Origin: CAVSJA01 sp963728145
GTDB taxonomy: Bacteria > Bacteroidota > Bacteroidia > Chitinophagales > Chitinophagaceae
Reading direction: 5' to 3'
DNA: 64,000 nucleotides
Assembly: GCA_963728145.1 (NCBI GenBank)
Contig: CAVSJA010000006.1
Span: forward strand, 959,914-1,023,913
Shown: positions 16,650-25,993 of the stretch, one piece after another
Layout: every line of letters begins with the position of its first letter
Numbering within the stretch: the stretch's first letter is position 1
Made by a program: the position numbers and the translations under genes
Notes under the pieces: generated by a model
What the model was told of the DNA's origin: nothing
The model's database searches: none
What the model saw: only the letters and a program-made list of their open reading frames with translations

Positions 16650-19427
16650 ATGAGAGCAGTCCGGTTTACTATACTATTGCCCTTATTAATTGGTTTTCTA
16701 TGTAGGGCCAAGGGTCAATGCCCGATCAAAGACTCAGTTTTGGCTGCTATTACCAGGATTAATCAACCAGGTATTGATCTGAAATTTCTTTCGTCCAAAT
16801 TGATCGACTATTCTGAACTCTTGAGGAAATGCACGAATAGAGATCTTTCACTTGAAACGAAGCTATTAAGAGCTACAGGCGTAGCATTCTTTTCATTGGG
16901 CGATATTGATTCGGCAATCAATTTCACGTATCAATCGATTAAGTCTGCTCGCCGGATCACCGACGATTCTATCCGCCAGGGCAAACTTTTGCTGGACGCA
17001 TATTACAACCTTGTTTATTACTATGACAAGACTTCACAAATTCAGCTCAAGATTGAGGCAGTTGACAGTTGTATGGCCATCGACCGGCGTGTGAATTCAA
17101 ATTATCTAATTACCTGTTTGGTGATAGGGCAAAAGACGAAGCACCTTCTTTACATGGGTGATTATCCGGGCTGCGTCCGTTATGGAGAAATGGGTCAGTA
17201 CTATAATGCTACCTACGCCTCTTCCATAAAATTGGAAGAGCCGGGATATGACAGCATTGATATTGACTTTTACAACTTTACGTATCGGATTGATGGGTTG
17301 ATATTCCTCTCGCAAACTCAACAGGCGGAAAAATTAGTGAAGGAGAAGTTGATGTTTTTTAAAAAAATAAACCACACTGATAACCTGGGCGTGCTTTATA
17401 ATCTATTTGGTCACGTGTACGATTTGAAGGGTGATTACTATGCCGCAAGAGCCTATTACCTTCAATCTTGTAAAGAAAATCTGAAGGCCAGGTATGCGAA
17501 GGGATATATCCAGTCGATGGGAAAGTTGGCACTTATTTATAATCAACGCCTCAACACGCCGGACTCTGCTCTTTGGTATTGTAAAAAGGCGCTCAGTTAC
17601 TGTGATAAAGTCGACTCGATCTATATACTTAATTTAATTGCCAATGCCTATGTGCTAAAACAGGACTTTGATGCAGCCTTTCGTTATTACAAGTTTGCAT
17701 TTGAAAAGCTGGGACTAGGATTGGAAATATCAAGGGAATTATTAACTAAACTAAATGACGACCTAAGTCAAAAAGTGATAGAATATATTACTGGTTTACT
17801 AATGGATAATGGGGAGGCCAGGCTTCAGGAGTATAAATCAAAAGGAAATGCTTATTCGCTCACGGAAGCAATAAAAATCTTCACTATTACAGATCATGCA
17901 TTGTCCAGAATAAAGACTGATTATTCCGAACCCGAAACAAAATTATTCTGGCGAAGCCATTCCAGGCGCCTTTATGAATTTGCAATCGAGGCCTGTTATT
18001 TATCGGATCAAAAACAAACAGCTTTTTATTTTCTGGAAAAGAGCAGGGCCGTTCTTTTAAATGAACAACTGAATGATCAACGTTGGCTTAACAATGATCA
18101 AATCCTTGAACAAAAAGCCTTGAAAGATCTTATCGAAAAACAAGCAAAAAACCTGAAACACATCGGTCAATCTTCGTCCGAATATTTAAAACTGCAGGGC
18201 GATTTGGTAAGTAACCAGGAAAAATTGAAGCACTTGACCCAACGATTGAGAGAAAATAATCCCCTGTACTATCAAAGTTATCTTGATACAGCGATGATCA
18301 AAATAACTGATGTTCGGGATAAGGTACTTGCTGGAAGTGGAACGTTTGTCGAGCTCTTTGTTGGTGACTCTGCATTTTATTCAATGATAATCACAAAAGA
18401 AAATATTTATTTCAATCAGCGAGACAAGCACAGATATGCAATACTCCTGGAACAATTGAAGAATGGAATCGCTATTCCCTCAAATTCTGTTACAGATATT
18501 GATAATTCAATTCAAAAGTGTCGTGAACTATACGCATTCTTATTTCAGGGAATTAATCTTCCAGCCGGCAAACTGATCGTTTCTCCCGACGCTCAAATCT
18601 TTCCGTTTGAAATACTGATTACGAATCAGGCAGGATCACCCAAATATTTTGTTGAAGATTATTCAGTGAGTTATACCTACTCGGCAAGATATCTTTTGAA
18701 CTCATATTCTAACAATTCGGGTTCACGTGGAAATTTACTCGGTTTTGCGCCGATAAGATTTACAAAAGCCAATGCTTCTCTAGCTGAACTGAGAGGAAGC
18801 GATCAATCTTTGGAAAAGCTAACGGCATATTTTCACAGCGCAGATGAATATACCGGCGATAAGGCGACAAAGAGTAATTTTCTCAACCGTTTTTCTGATT
18901 ATGGAATTATTCAACTATATACACACGCTTCAGCTAGTGGCGAATCAAAGGAACCGGTAATCTATTTTTCAGATTCAATTCTTTATTTGTCTGAATTAAT
19001 TCCTGAAAGCAAGCCATTGACACAATTGATTATTCTTTCAGCCTGTGAAACCGGTAAGGGGCAATTTTACGAAGGTGAGGGTACTTTTAGTTTCAATAGA
19101 GCATTTGCAGCTATTGGCATTCCCGCGGCGGTTACCACACTGTGGTCCGTTGAAAGCGAATCGACTTATCAAATAACAGAGCTGTTTTACAAATATCTCT
19201 CCAAAGGCCACCCGACAGATATCGCACTACAAAAAGCTAAACTTGAATTCTTAAGGACTGCTTCAAAAGAAAAGTCATTGCCTTATTTCTGGGCAGGTCC
19301 GATTTTGTCTGGAAAGGCGGAGAAAATCGAATTTTCAAAAAGCAATCCCTGGAAATGGGTCGGATTGGGACTTGGACTGGCTCTGTTGATTACCTTATTT
19401 TATTGGTTAAGAAAAAGAGCCAAATAG
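16650..19427 (+). CDS. TPR-CHAT caspase-like protease, membrane-anchored (2)
   Basis: A 925-aa paralogue of the protein at 11797. Order: signal peptide (1-22, ...CRAKGQ), TPR-like repeats (about 50-400; DYYAARAYYLQSCKENL, DFDAAFRYYKFAFEKLG), helical linker, CHAT domain (about 600-890) with catalytic His759 (QLYTHAS) and Cys799 (LSACETG), then a membrane helix (about 902-919) and basic tail. The two proteins match closely around the linker (SRIKTDYSEPETKLFWRS against ERIKTDQSDAKSKLFWLS) and in CHAT, but differ in the TPRs. Two active, same-topology CHAT proteases in one cluster suggest either different ligands or activation of one by the other (inference). Confidence 0.87.
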   Translation: MRAVRFTILLPLLIGFLCRAKGQCPIKDSVLAAITRINQPGIDLKFLSSKLIDYSELLRKCTNRDLSLETKLLRATGVAFFSLGDIDSAINFTYQSIKSARRITDDSIRQGKLLLDAYYNLVYYYDKTSQIQLKIEAVDSCMAIDRRVNSNYLITCLVIGQKTKHLLYMGDYPGCVRYGEMGQYYNATYASSIKLEEPGYDSIDIDFYNFTYRIDGLIFLSQTQQAEKLVKEKLMFFKKINHTDNLGVLYNLFGHVYDLKGDYYAARAYYLQSCKENLKARYAKGYIQSMGKLALIYNQRLNTPDSALWYCKKALSYCDKVDSIYILNLIANAYVLKQDFDAAFRYYKFAFEKLGLGLEISRELLTKLNDDLSQKVIEYITGLLMDNGEARLQEYKSKGNAYSLTEAIKIFTITDHALSRIKTDYSEPETKLFWRSHSRRLYEFAIEACYLSDQKQTAFYFLEKSRAVLLNEQLNDQRWLNNDQILEQKALKDLIEKQAKNLKHIGQSSSEYLKLQGDLVSNQEKLKHLTQRLRENNPLYYQSYLDTAMIKITDVRDKVLAGSGTFVELFVGDSAFYSMIITKENIYFNQRDKHRYAILLEQLKNGIAIPSNSVTDIDNSIQKCRELYAFLFQGINLPAGKLIVSPDAQIFPFEILITNQAGSPKYFVEDYSVSYTYSARYLLNSYSNNSGSRGNLLGFAPIRFTKANASLAELRGSDQSLEKLTAYFHSADEYTGDKATKSNFLNRFSDYGIIQLYTHASASGESKEPVIYFSDSILYLSELIPESKPLTQLIILSACETGKGQFYEGEGTFSFNRAFAAIGIPAAVTTLWSVESESTYQITELFYKYLSKGHPTDIALQKAKLEFLRTASKEKSLPYFWAGPILSGKAEKIEFSKSNPWKWVGLGLGLALLITLFYWLRKRAK

Positions 19428-19480
19428 AAATTTGCTCCTAATTCAAATTTTGACTTGGCTTATCAATTTAATGGCATAGC

Positions 19481-20029
19481 TTATTTGCTTTTCTTGAATC
19501 TTTCCAGTTCCTTAATCTCCCGATCCATAACCCTCACTTTAAGGCACTCCGCACTATTTTGCATCACTACGTAATAAGCAATCTTGCCGGCTGTTTCGAT
19601 TTCAACCACAGTGCTAATTTCAAAATCGTAATAATTCCTTTTAACTATATGACGCACTTCTTTGGAAAGTCTTACTTCATTGTATTGTTGCGTTGAGCCA
19701 ATCCAGTTTCCATTCTTTCCATAGTACACTTTGTTTACGACACCGTCGACCGTGAATTTTGCCATGTAACCCTCTTCGATAACGAACCAATTGACTTTTT
19801 CGACGGTTTTATAATCTTTCTCAAAAAGTCGTAATGCTCTTGAGTGAACATCCCATGTATCGATCAATTTGTTGGAACTAGTGTCCATTCGACTCAAATT
19901 ATTGATTTCGATGATTGACTTTGTTTCGTACCCCGGAAGATCTTCCTGAGTATGCTGCGCTCTAAGATCGTTGCTGGTTGCTGCTATGCAAATTATTCCT
20001 GCAAGCAGTGTATAAAATCTGCTTTTCAT
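19481..20029 (-). CDS. Exported PepSY/BLIP-like protein (paralogue 2)
   Basis: A 182-aa exported protein with signal peptide (MKSRFYTLLAGIICIAATSN). The mature domain has the same pattern as its relatives: RALRLFEKDYKTVEKVNWF, MAKFTVDGV, YYGKNGNWIGSTQQYNE, LSKEVRHIVKRNYYDFEIST, VVEIE. It is convergent with the second CHAT gene, with 53 bp between stops. First of three tandem minus-strand copies. Confidence 0.75.
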   Translation of the reverse strand: MKSRFYTLLAGIICIAATSNDLRAQHTQEDLPGYETKSIIEINNLSRMDTSSNKLIDTWDVHSRALRLFEKDYKTVEKVNWFVIEEGYMAKFTVDGVVNKVYYGKNGNWIGSTQQYNEVRLSKEVRHIVKRNYYDFEISTVVEIETAGKIAYYVVMQNSAECLKVRVMDREIKELERFKKSK

Positions 20030-20244
20030 TTTAGTAATTTTTAAATTGATGATTAAAAAGATATGCGGTTTTGAAGGGAGAATTTTGTTAACGCTAACAG
20101 TGACAAAAATACTTTTGACTAAAACCGTTTACAATCCCAGCTATTAGTGAGTTAAGTGGGAGAAGTAATACCCTTCTACCAAATTCATGGTAGAGGAAGG
20201 GGCGTGTATTGAAATATAAAATATAAATATAAAATAGTCAACAG

Positions 20245-20793
20245 CTAACTACTCTTAAAGAACTTCCTTACTAACTCCATTTCCATATCTATTACCTTCA
20301 CCTGTACATACCTGGTTCTATCTTCCATCGTCACCATATAAATACTTTGCTTTGGCTTGACTAATTCTACAACACCGATTATTTCATAATCATAATAACG
20401 GCGCTTCACCAGTTTCCGAACTTCGATGGGCAGCCTGTTTTCTTTATATACTTTCCTTTTCTCAAATCTGTTTCCATATTTATCATAATAGGTAAGGATC
20501 TGGACTTCATCCCAAATAAATGAAGCTACAGAACCCATGTCGCTCTGATACCAGCGGACTGAGTCGAATTCTTTGTATTCATCAAGAAAATTCTTCAGCG
20601 CCCTAGGATTAACTCTTCTCGGACCAATCATTTTGTGGAAAGGGGTTCCGGGGTTTCTTAAAGACTCGTGTTCAATATAGACAAGGCTATTTTTTTTCAA
20701 CAAATCTGCCTTCATAGGTTGACCATATAGGTTGTTATTGGTTACTGCCGCACACAAGACGCCTGCGAGCAGAATCGAGATTCCGCTTTTCAT
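20245..20793 (-). CDS. Exported PepSY/BLIP-like protein (paralogue 3)
   Basis: A 182-aa exported protein; signal peptide MKSGISILLAGVLCAAVTNN. Shares with its neighbours RALKNFLDEYKEFDSVRWYQ, YYDKYGNRFEKRKVY, LPIEVRKLVKRRYYDYEIIG and VVELV. Tandem copy. The 215-bp gap to the next gene is large enough for its own promoter, so the three may be expressed separately. Confidence 0.75.
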   Translation of the reverse strand: MKSGISILLAGVLCAAVTNNNLYGQPMKADLLKKNSLVYIEHESLRNPGTPFHKMIGPRRVNPRALKNFLDEYKEFDSVRWYQSDMGSVASFIWDEVQILTYYDKYGNRFEKRKVYKENRLPIEVRKLVKRRYYDYEIIGVVELVKPKQSIYMVTMEDRTRYVQVKVIDMEMELVRKFFKSS

Positions 20794-21005
20794 TTCAATT
20801 GTTTTACTGAATGATTAAATTAATTCGAAACGTTACTCATGTGCGGTTTTTGACCCTGGCAATAGCGGGTCTGGCTCTGATCGAAAGCAGAAATAGTTGC
20901 TACTAGGATTGAATTGCTACTAAGATTGAGCAAATAACAAGAAGAAAGTTATTTAGCAAATATCATAGAACCGGAACTGGATTAAAATACCCTTTTTGGG
21001 TGAAT

Positions 21006-21554
21006 TTATCCTTTCTTATAGACCTCCAACTCCTCCATCTTCTCACCCATCAACCTGATCTTTAACCAGGATGATTCGTCTTCAAGAGTTATATAATATG
21101 CAGCGCGGTTGCCTACTGTAACTTCCGCAACGCAGAAAATTTTGTAGTTGTAGTAAGAGCTCATCACCTGTTGCCTGATATTGGGCGAAAGATATTGCTG
21201 AGTATAAAATTTTGTGGTTGAAAGCCAATGCCCCCTTTGATTATACTCAACCCGATGACGGATGTCTTTCCTGGTAAATCTAACCACGTAGCATCCATTA
21301 CTCAACATGCTCCAGGTCTCACTGTCGACGCCAGTAAACTCTTTCTTAAAGTTTCTTATCACTCTTATGTTAACTGCGTCGGGTGTAGAAGGAGAGAACC
21401 CTGCGCCATTCTCCTGGTTGAACATGGTTTCGGCATAAGCGAGCAGATCGCTTTTGTTGAGCGATGCATTCTGCAGACCTTGTGCGATGGCAGTTGATTG
21501 AATGCCACCGATAATGATTAACAATCCAGTCAATTGTATGAGTTTCCTTTTCAT
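21006..21554 (-). CDS. Exported PepSY/BLIP-like protein (paralogue 4)
   Basis: A 182-aa exported protein; signal peptide ending ...STAIAQ. Shares RVIRNFKKEFTGVDSETWSM, VEYNQRGHWLSTTKFYTQ, LSPNIRQQVMSSYYNYKIFC and VAEVTV with its three relatives. Lengths of 181-182 aa in all four copies suggest functional constraint despite low identity. Confidence 0.75.
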   Translation of the reverse strand: MKRKLIQLTGLLIIIGGIQSTAIAQGLQNASLNKSDLLAYAETMFNQENGAGFSPSTPDAVNIRVIRNFKKEFTGVDSETWSMLSNGCYVVRFTRKDIRHRVEYNQRGHWLSTTKFYTQQYLSPNIRQQVMSSYYNYKIFCVAEVTVGNRAAYYITLEDESSWLKIRLMGEKMEELEVYKKG

Positions 21555-21670
21555 GATGAAGCCATTTGTCCTTTAAATAATGAATTGACAGCTTTTGGTA
21601 ATAAAACCATGCCTGTCCTTTTCAAATTAGTCGGTGCTTCGGGGATTTGGTAAATAGAAATGCAATAAAA

Positions 21671-21751
21671 AACCTTGCCAAGGTTTGAATAGGTTTTCAA
21701 CCCTGTTCGGAAATTTCGAATCAATAGGGAAACTCACAGGGTTGAAAACCT
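21671..21751. repeat. Inverted repeats downstream of glyA
   Basis: AACCTTGCCAAGGTT (21671-21685) is a hairpin. AGGTTTTCAACCCTG (21691-21705) is repeated in perfect inverted form at 21737-21751. Together they could serve as the minus-strand glyA terminator. The rest of 21555-21815 shows no gene. Confidence 0.7.
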
Positions 21752-21815
21752 TGTCCTCAAGTGCTCAACCCAACTTCGAAACTCACAGGGGTCGCAAACC
21801 CTGTCCTGAACGTTC

Positions 21816-23096
21816 TCATCCCAACTCAGGATATAAAGGGAATTGTTTCATGAATTCTTTCACCTGAGTCTTCACCTCGTTGATGGTTTTCTCATCATCG
21901 ATATTCATCAATACGCGGTCGACCAGTGAAACGATAGTTTCCATATGCTCTTCTTTCATTCCGCGGGTGGTTATGGCGGGAACGCCCACACGAATACCGG
22001 AGGTTACGAATGGAGATTTATCGTCGAAAGGCACAGCGTTTTTGTTGAGAGTGATTTGTGCTTTGTCCAGGGTTTCCTGGGCTTTCTTACCGGTGAGGTT
22101 TTTGTTGCGGAGATCGATCAGCATTAAATGATTGTCGGTGCCACCGCTGATCAGGTTATAGTCCCGTTTCACAAATGCCTTTGCCATCGCATCGGCGTTC
22201 GACATGATTTGTTTGGCGTATTGCGTGTATTCATCCGTCAGTATTTCAGCGAAAGAAACTGCCTTCGCTGCAATAACGTGCTCAAGCGGGCCGCCTTGTG
22301 TTCCGGGAAATACAGCTAGGTCGAGCAATGCGCTCATTGGGCGTGTATTACCTTTTGGATCCTTTATTCCAAATGGATTGTCAAAATCATGGCGCAACAT
22401 AATGATGCCACCACGGGGACCCCGAAGAGTCTTATGGGTAGTTGAAGTGATAACATGACAATGCTCAAATGGGTCGTTCATTAATCCTTTTGCGATCAGG
22501 CCGGCAGGATGGGCGATATCCGCAAAGAGAATTGCGCCGATCTTGTCCGCTACCCTACGAATTCGTTGGTAATCCCAATCCCGGCTATAGGCCGATGCAC
22601 CGCAGATGATCATCTTCGGCTTTTCCGCCAGGGCAACTTTCTCCAGGTGATCATAATCCACGATTCCCGTTTCTTTCTTTACTCCATAAAAAATAGCCTG
22701 GTAAGTCTTGCCGCTGAAATTGGCCGGACTACCGTGGGTCAGGTGCCCGCCCATGCTCAGGTCAAGTCCAAGCACTTTTTCTCCCGGTTTCATGCATGCG
22801 AGAAAAACAGCCCCATTTGCCTGCGCTCCACTATGTGGCTGGACGTTAGCCCAACTGGTATTAAATACTTTCTTCAAACGCTCGATGGCGAGGGTTTCGA
22901 TCTCATCAATAACTTCGCAACCTCCGTAATATCTCTTGCCCGGATATCCTTCTGCGTACTTGTTGGTTGGAACCGTACCCATTGCCTGCATCACCTGCAG
23001 TGAAGTAAAATTTTCTGAGGCGATTAATTCAATTCCGGTACGCTGACGATCGAGTTCTTTTCGAATAAGTTCAAAGACCAGGTTATCTTTTTGCAT
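21816..23096 (-). CDS. glyA: Serine hydroxymethyltransferase
   Basis: A 426-aa PLP enzyme converting serine and tetrahydrofolate to glycine and 5,10-methylene-tetrahydrofolate. The family is clear from ELIASENFTS, NKYAEGYPGKRYYGG, NVQPHSGAQAN and the PLP lysine K222 in STTHKTLRGPRGG. Full-length and intact. It is divergent from the nucleotidyltransferase at 23222, with a 125-bp intergenic region for both promoters. Confidence 0.97.
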   Translation of the reverse strand: MQKDNLVFELIRKELDRQRTGIELIASENFTSLQVMQAMGTVPTNKYAEGYPGKRYYGGCEVIDEIETLAIERLKKVFNTSWANVQPHSGAQANGAVFLACMKPGEKVLGLDLSMGGHLTHGSPANFSGKTYQAIFYGVKKETGIVDYDHLEKVALAEKPKMIICGASAYSRDWDYQRIRRVADKIGAILFADIAHPAGLIAKGLMNDPFEHCHVITSTTHKTLRGPRGGIIMLRHDFDNPFGIKDPKGNTRPMSALLDLAVFPGTQGGPLEHVIAAKAVSFAEILTDEYTQYAKQIMSNADAMAKAFVKRDYNLISGGTDNHLMLIDLRNKNLTGKKAQETLDKAQITLNKNAVPFDDKSPFVTSGIRVGVPAITTRGMKEEHMETIVSLVDRVLMNIDDEKTINEVKTQVKEFMKQFPLYPELG

Positions 23097-23221
23097 GGTG
23101 CTGCAAAAATAAGGGTGCAGGACATAAGAAGGTCAGGTTCAATCGTAAGTTTCTTTATTTAAAAAGTCCTATTTTCGTTCGCTTTAGAGCAAGCCACCGC
23201 TCGCAGCTCTCAAAAAAGGTT

Positions 23222-24220
23222 ATGAAGGCAATCATCCCTGTAGCAGGTGCAGGCACAAAGCTGCGCCCACATACATATACCCAACCCAAGGCACTAATAC
23301 CACTTGCGGGAAAAACAATCCTGAGCATTATTGTCGACCAATTGCGAGAAGCGGGAATTGAAGAGTTCATCTTTATTGTGGGTTACCTGGGTGACAAGAT
23401 CCAGGATTATGTAGAAGAAAAATATCCAGGCCTTAAAGCGCATTTTGTTCAACAAGGCGATCGGCATGGCATCGCTCATGCGATTCAATTAACGCGTGAT
23501 ATCGTTGGAGACGATGAAACCTTTATCGTGCTTGGGGATACAATTTGTGAGTATGATGTAAAAGAAGTGCTGGACATCCCGTGTTCAGTTCTCGGGGTTA
23601 AAAAGGTGGATGATCCACGTGATTTTGGAGTAGCAGAGATAGGGGATGAGGGATTCATTACCCGTGTTGTTGAAAAGCCTCAAATACCCAAATCCAATAT
23701 GGCATTGGTTGGGATCTATCGCATAAAGGAAAGCCAGATCCTATTCAATTGCATTGAAAATAATATGCGTAATCACGTGATGAGTCGTGGGGAATTCAGT
23801 ATTACAGATGCGATTGAATGCATGATCACTCAGGGTGTAAAGTTCCAATCCTTCAAGGTTCAAAACTGGTTCGATTGTGGTAAGAAAGAAACCCTGCTCG
23901 ATTCAAATGCCACTTTATTAAAAAAATTCGGTGGTACGATTGCGCCGGATCATCATTTTGAAAACACAATTATTATTCAACCCGTAAGCATCGCTTCCGG
24001 TTCAGATATTAAAAATTCTATAATAGGTCCAAACGTTACTATAGGAGAAAAGACGACCATCAATTACTCCATCATTAAGGACTCTATTATCGGCGCCTTT
24101 GCTGATCTCTACGATATCGTATTAACACATTCTTTAATTGGTAGTGATACGGAAGTGAAAGGAGAAAGCCGCAGCCTGAACATAGGAGATAACACCGAGA
24201 TAGACCTCGGTGAATCCTGA
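23222..24220 (+). CDS. Sugar-1-phosphate nucleotidyltransferase
   Basis: A 332-aa protein. Residues 1-235 form the NTP-transferase fold with the signature GAGTKLRPHTYTQPKALIPL and the acidic metal motif LGDTI. The C-terminal part has hexapeptide (left-handed beta helix) repeats (SIIKDSIIGAF, NSIIGPNVTIGEKTTI). This layout is common in glucose-1-phosphate thymidylyl-/uridylyl-type enzymes for cell-surface sugars, but the exact sugar and nucleotide cannot be fixed from sequence. Confidence 0.88.
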   Translation: MKAIIPVAGAGTKLRPHTYTQPKALIPLAGKTILSIIVDQLREAGIEEFIFIVGYLGDKIQDYVEEKYPGLKAHFVQQGDRHGIAHAIQLTRDIVGDDETFIVLGDTICEYDVKEVLDIPCSVLGVKKVDDPRDFGVAEIGDEGFITRVVEKPQIPKSNMALVGIYRIKESQILFNCIENNMRNHVMSRGEFSITDAIECMITQGVKFQSFKVQNWFDCGKKETLLDSNATLLKKFGGTIAPDHHFENTIIIQPVSIASGSDIKNSIIGPNVTIGEKTTINYSIIKDSIIGAFADLYDIVLTHSLIGSDTEVKGESRSLNIGDNTEIDLGES

Positions 24221-24371
24221 TATACTGAAATTTCGTGCAACTGATATTATTGAATGCACAGAATTCTATTTACCTTTCCATTCAAATGCAACAAATTGTG
24301 AGGATTGGTTGTCTTTACAATTCGAAGATGGAGCTGTGGTTTGCGGATTTCTCACCCAATAAAAAAGTATT

Positions 24372-24776
24372 ATGAGAAGTAAGAAACAAATGCTGCTGCT
24401 GAGTCTTCTGTTACCCCTCTCGTATTTCGCACAAGCAAATGATGAGATTGAAAACAAGAAAGGAGATCCTTCTATCAACGGTTTTGTTTCTGATGCTGAT
24501 TCGAAAAAAGCCATACAGGGAGTTACCGTTTTAATTACTACCGGAACAGGAAAGACCCAGGAAAAAAAGGAATTTACTACAGATGCGAGTGGAAATTTCA
24601 AAGTTCCTCAAATGAACCCCGGTGAAGTAACTATCACTCTCGAAAAGAAAGGATATAAAACTTATCGCAAAGAAGGCGTTGTGATCCGTGAAGGAATTAC
24701 ACTAAAACTTACTTTCGATATCGAGGAAGAAGAAGATGGAGCTTTTCATCCTTTGCTTCGCCTTTGGGATAATTAA
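24372..24776 (+). CDS. Exported carboxypeptidase-regulatory-like domain protein
   Basis: A 134-aa protein: signal peptide (MRSKKQMLLLSLLLPLSYFAQA), then one CarboxypepD_reg-like beta-sandwich (INGFVSDADSKKAIQGVTVL, TTDASGNFKVPQMNPGEVTI, KKGYKTYRKEGVVI). In Bacteroidota this domain usually fronts TonB-dependent receptors; here it stands alone, with no receptor gene adjacent. Role unknown. Confidence 0.82.
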   Translation: MRSKKQMLLLSLLLPLSYFAQANDEIENKKGDPSINGFVSDADSKKAIQGVTVLITTGTGKTQEKKEFTTDASGNFKVPQMNPGEVTITLEKKGYKTYRKEGVVIREGITLKLTFDIEEEEDGAFHPLLRLWDN

Positions 24777-24797
24777 AAAATTTAGGTTTAAATAAAG

Positions 24798-24836
24798 AAA
24801 GATCCCTCCCGACACTATCGTCGGGAGGGATCTTTC
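24798..24836 (+). terminator. Strong rho-independent terminator
   Basis: A perfect stem pairs AAAGATCCCTCCCGAC with the reverse copy GTCGGGAGGGATCTTT, followed by CTTTT. Confidence 0.88.
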
Positions 24837-24906
24837 TTTTAGTGGATAATTCAGTTTATTCAAAAAGCGATTCCTGAAAAGGGATCGCTTTATTCTAGCT
24901 ATGGCA

Positions 24907-24935
24907 TAAAAAAGCGGAGCTGAGAACAGCCCCGC
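24907..24935 (-). terminator. Rho-independent terminator, minus strand
   Basis: GCGGAGCTG (24914-24922) pairs with CAGCCCCGC (24927-24935), preceded on the + strand by a run of A, so it ends transcripts of the minus-strand gene at 24954. Confidence 0.75.
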
Positions 24936-24953
24936 GTGCATACATGAGAAAAA

Positions 24954-25874
24954 CTAATCTATGTCTATATTAAAATCTCCGTTTTCTTTCTTGATGGTAG
25001 TGTCTTTCTTAAAGTACTTCTTGTACTTATTTGTTACTTCTGCACTTTGTTTCTTTCCATTGATCAACAACTCACCATCTTTATATTGAATTGTATAATC
25101 TCCTTTGGTACTGAATAAACCTGCTTTTTCCATGCTATAGATCATTTCCTGGTAGCCTTTTAATTCTTCCTTTGCTTTATCGATCTCGACTCTTGCATTG
25201 TCCATTTCATCTTTCATGTTCAGCTTTTCAAGATCGATATCATCTTTCGCTCTTTCAATTTCCCTTCTTGCATTCTCCATTTCATCTTCCATCTGCCTCA
25301 TATCAATTTCCTTCATCTTCTTCATATCTTTTTCCCAGTTCTTTGATTTCAATTCTTCTTCGATCTCCTTTTTGGAACGGTCCAGGTCCTTTCTCAGCTT
25401 TTCCATTTCTTTCTTTAAATCGATTTCATTTTCTTTTGTCAGGCCTGACTCCTTCAGTTCCTTCATTGCCTGCTCCATTTCTTTTTCAATCTTGCCGAAA
25501 TCGAGTTCTTTCAAAGCTTCCTTCAATTCCTTTTCAATCTTCACCATATCCTGCTCACTGAACTTTTCTATATCCGCCATCATCTTGTCCATGTCGATAC
25601 TCTCCAGGGATTCGTCCAGTTCCTTTCTCATCTTTTCCCAATCAAAATCCTTCAGTTTCTCGACTTCAAGCCTGGCTTTCTCCAGCTCTCTCAATTCTTT
25701 GTCAAGATCCTTATCACCAGGTAATCGACCGCTTTTCTTTTTTGGTACTGTGTCTTCTTTAAGATTCTTGGGTGTAGGTGTTTGCTGGTTATTGTTCCAG
25801 GCAATCAAAGTAAATAAGAACAGGATAGCAAGGGTGGGGATTGCCCAACGTTTAAACGGAGCGGCAAATTTCAT
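24954..25874 (-). CDS. Membrane-anchored long coiled-coil protein
   Basis: A 306-aa protein. A basic N-terminus and one membrane helix (AIPTLAILFLFTLIAW, about 11-26) precede a proline-rich linker and a long, highly charged coiled coil (about 55-240) of repeated Lys/Glu/Asp/Met/Leu heptads, then a small C-terminal domain (YTIQYKDGELLINGKKQ). Probably periplasmic. Similar proteins in Bacteroidota are annotated as hypothetical. The strong compositional bias creates a long Ser/Phe-rich shadow ORF on the other strand. Confidence 0.8.
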   Translation of the reverse strand: MKFAAPFKRWAIPTLAILFLFTLIAWNNNQQTPTPKNLKEDTVPKKKSGRLPGDKDLDKELRELEKARLEVEKLKDFDWEKMRKELDESLESIDMDKMMADIEKFSEQDMVKIEKELKEALKELDFGKIEKEMEQAMKELKESGLTKENEIDLKKEMEKLRKDLDRSKKEIEEELKSKNWEKDMKKMKEIDMRQMEDEMENARREIERAKDDIDLEKLNMKDEMDNARVEIDKAKEELKGYQEMIYSMEKAGLFSTKGDYTIQYKDGELLINGKKQSAEVTNKYKKYFKKDTTIKKENGDFNIDID

Positions 25875-25993
25875 ACATTATTGTTTTACATTATAAATAC
25901 GAGTGGCTTCGTATAAAAATACGATGTCTTTCGTAAAATGTTGCAACCGTTATGCTGAATTCTTAAAATTTAACAACTGCCGCCGTTCAACAC

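Noticed and set aside
25198..25896. 232-codon Ser/Phe-rich ORF opposite the coiled-coil protein
   Set aside because: It is a shadow of the Lys/Glu-rich gene on the other strand.
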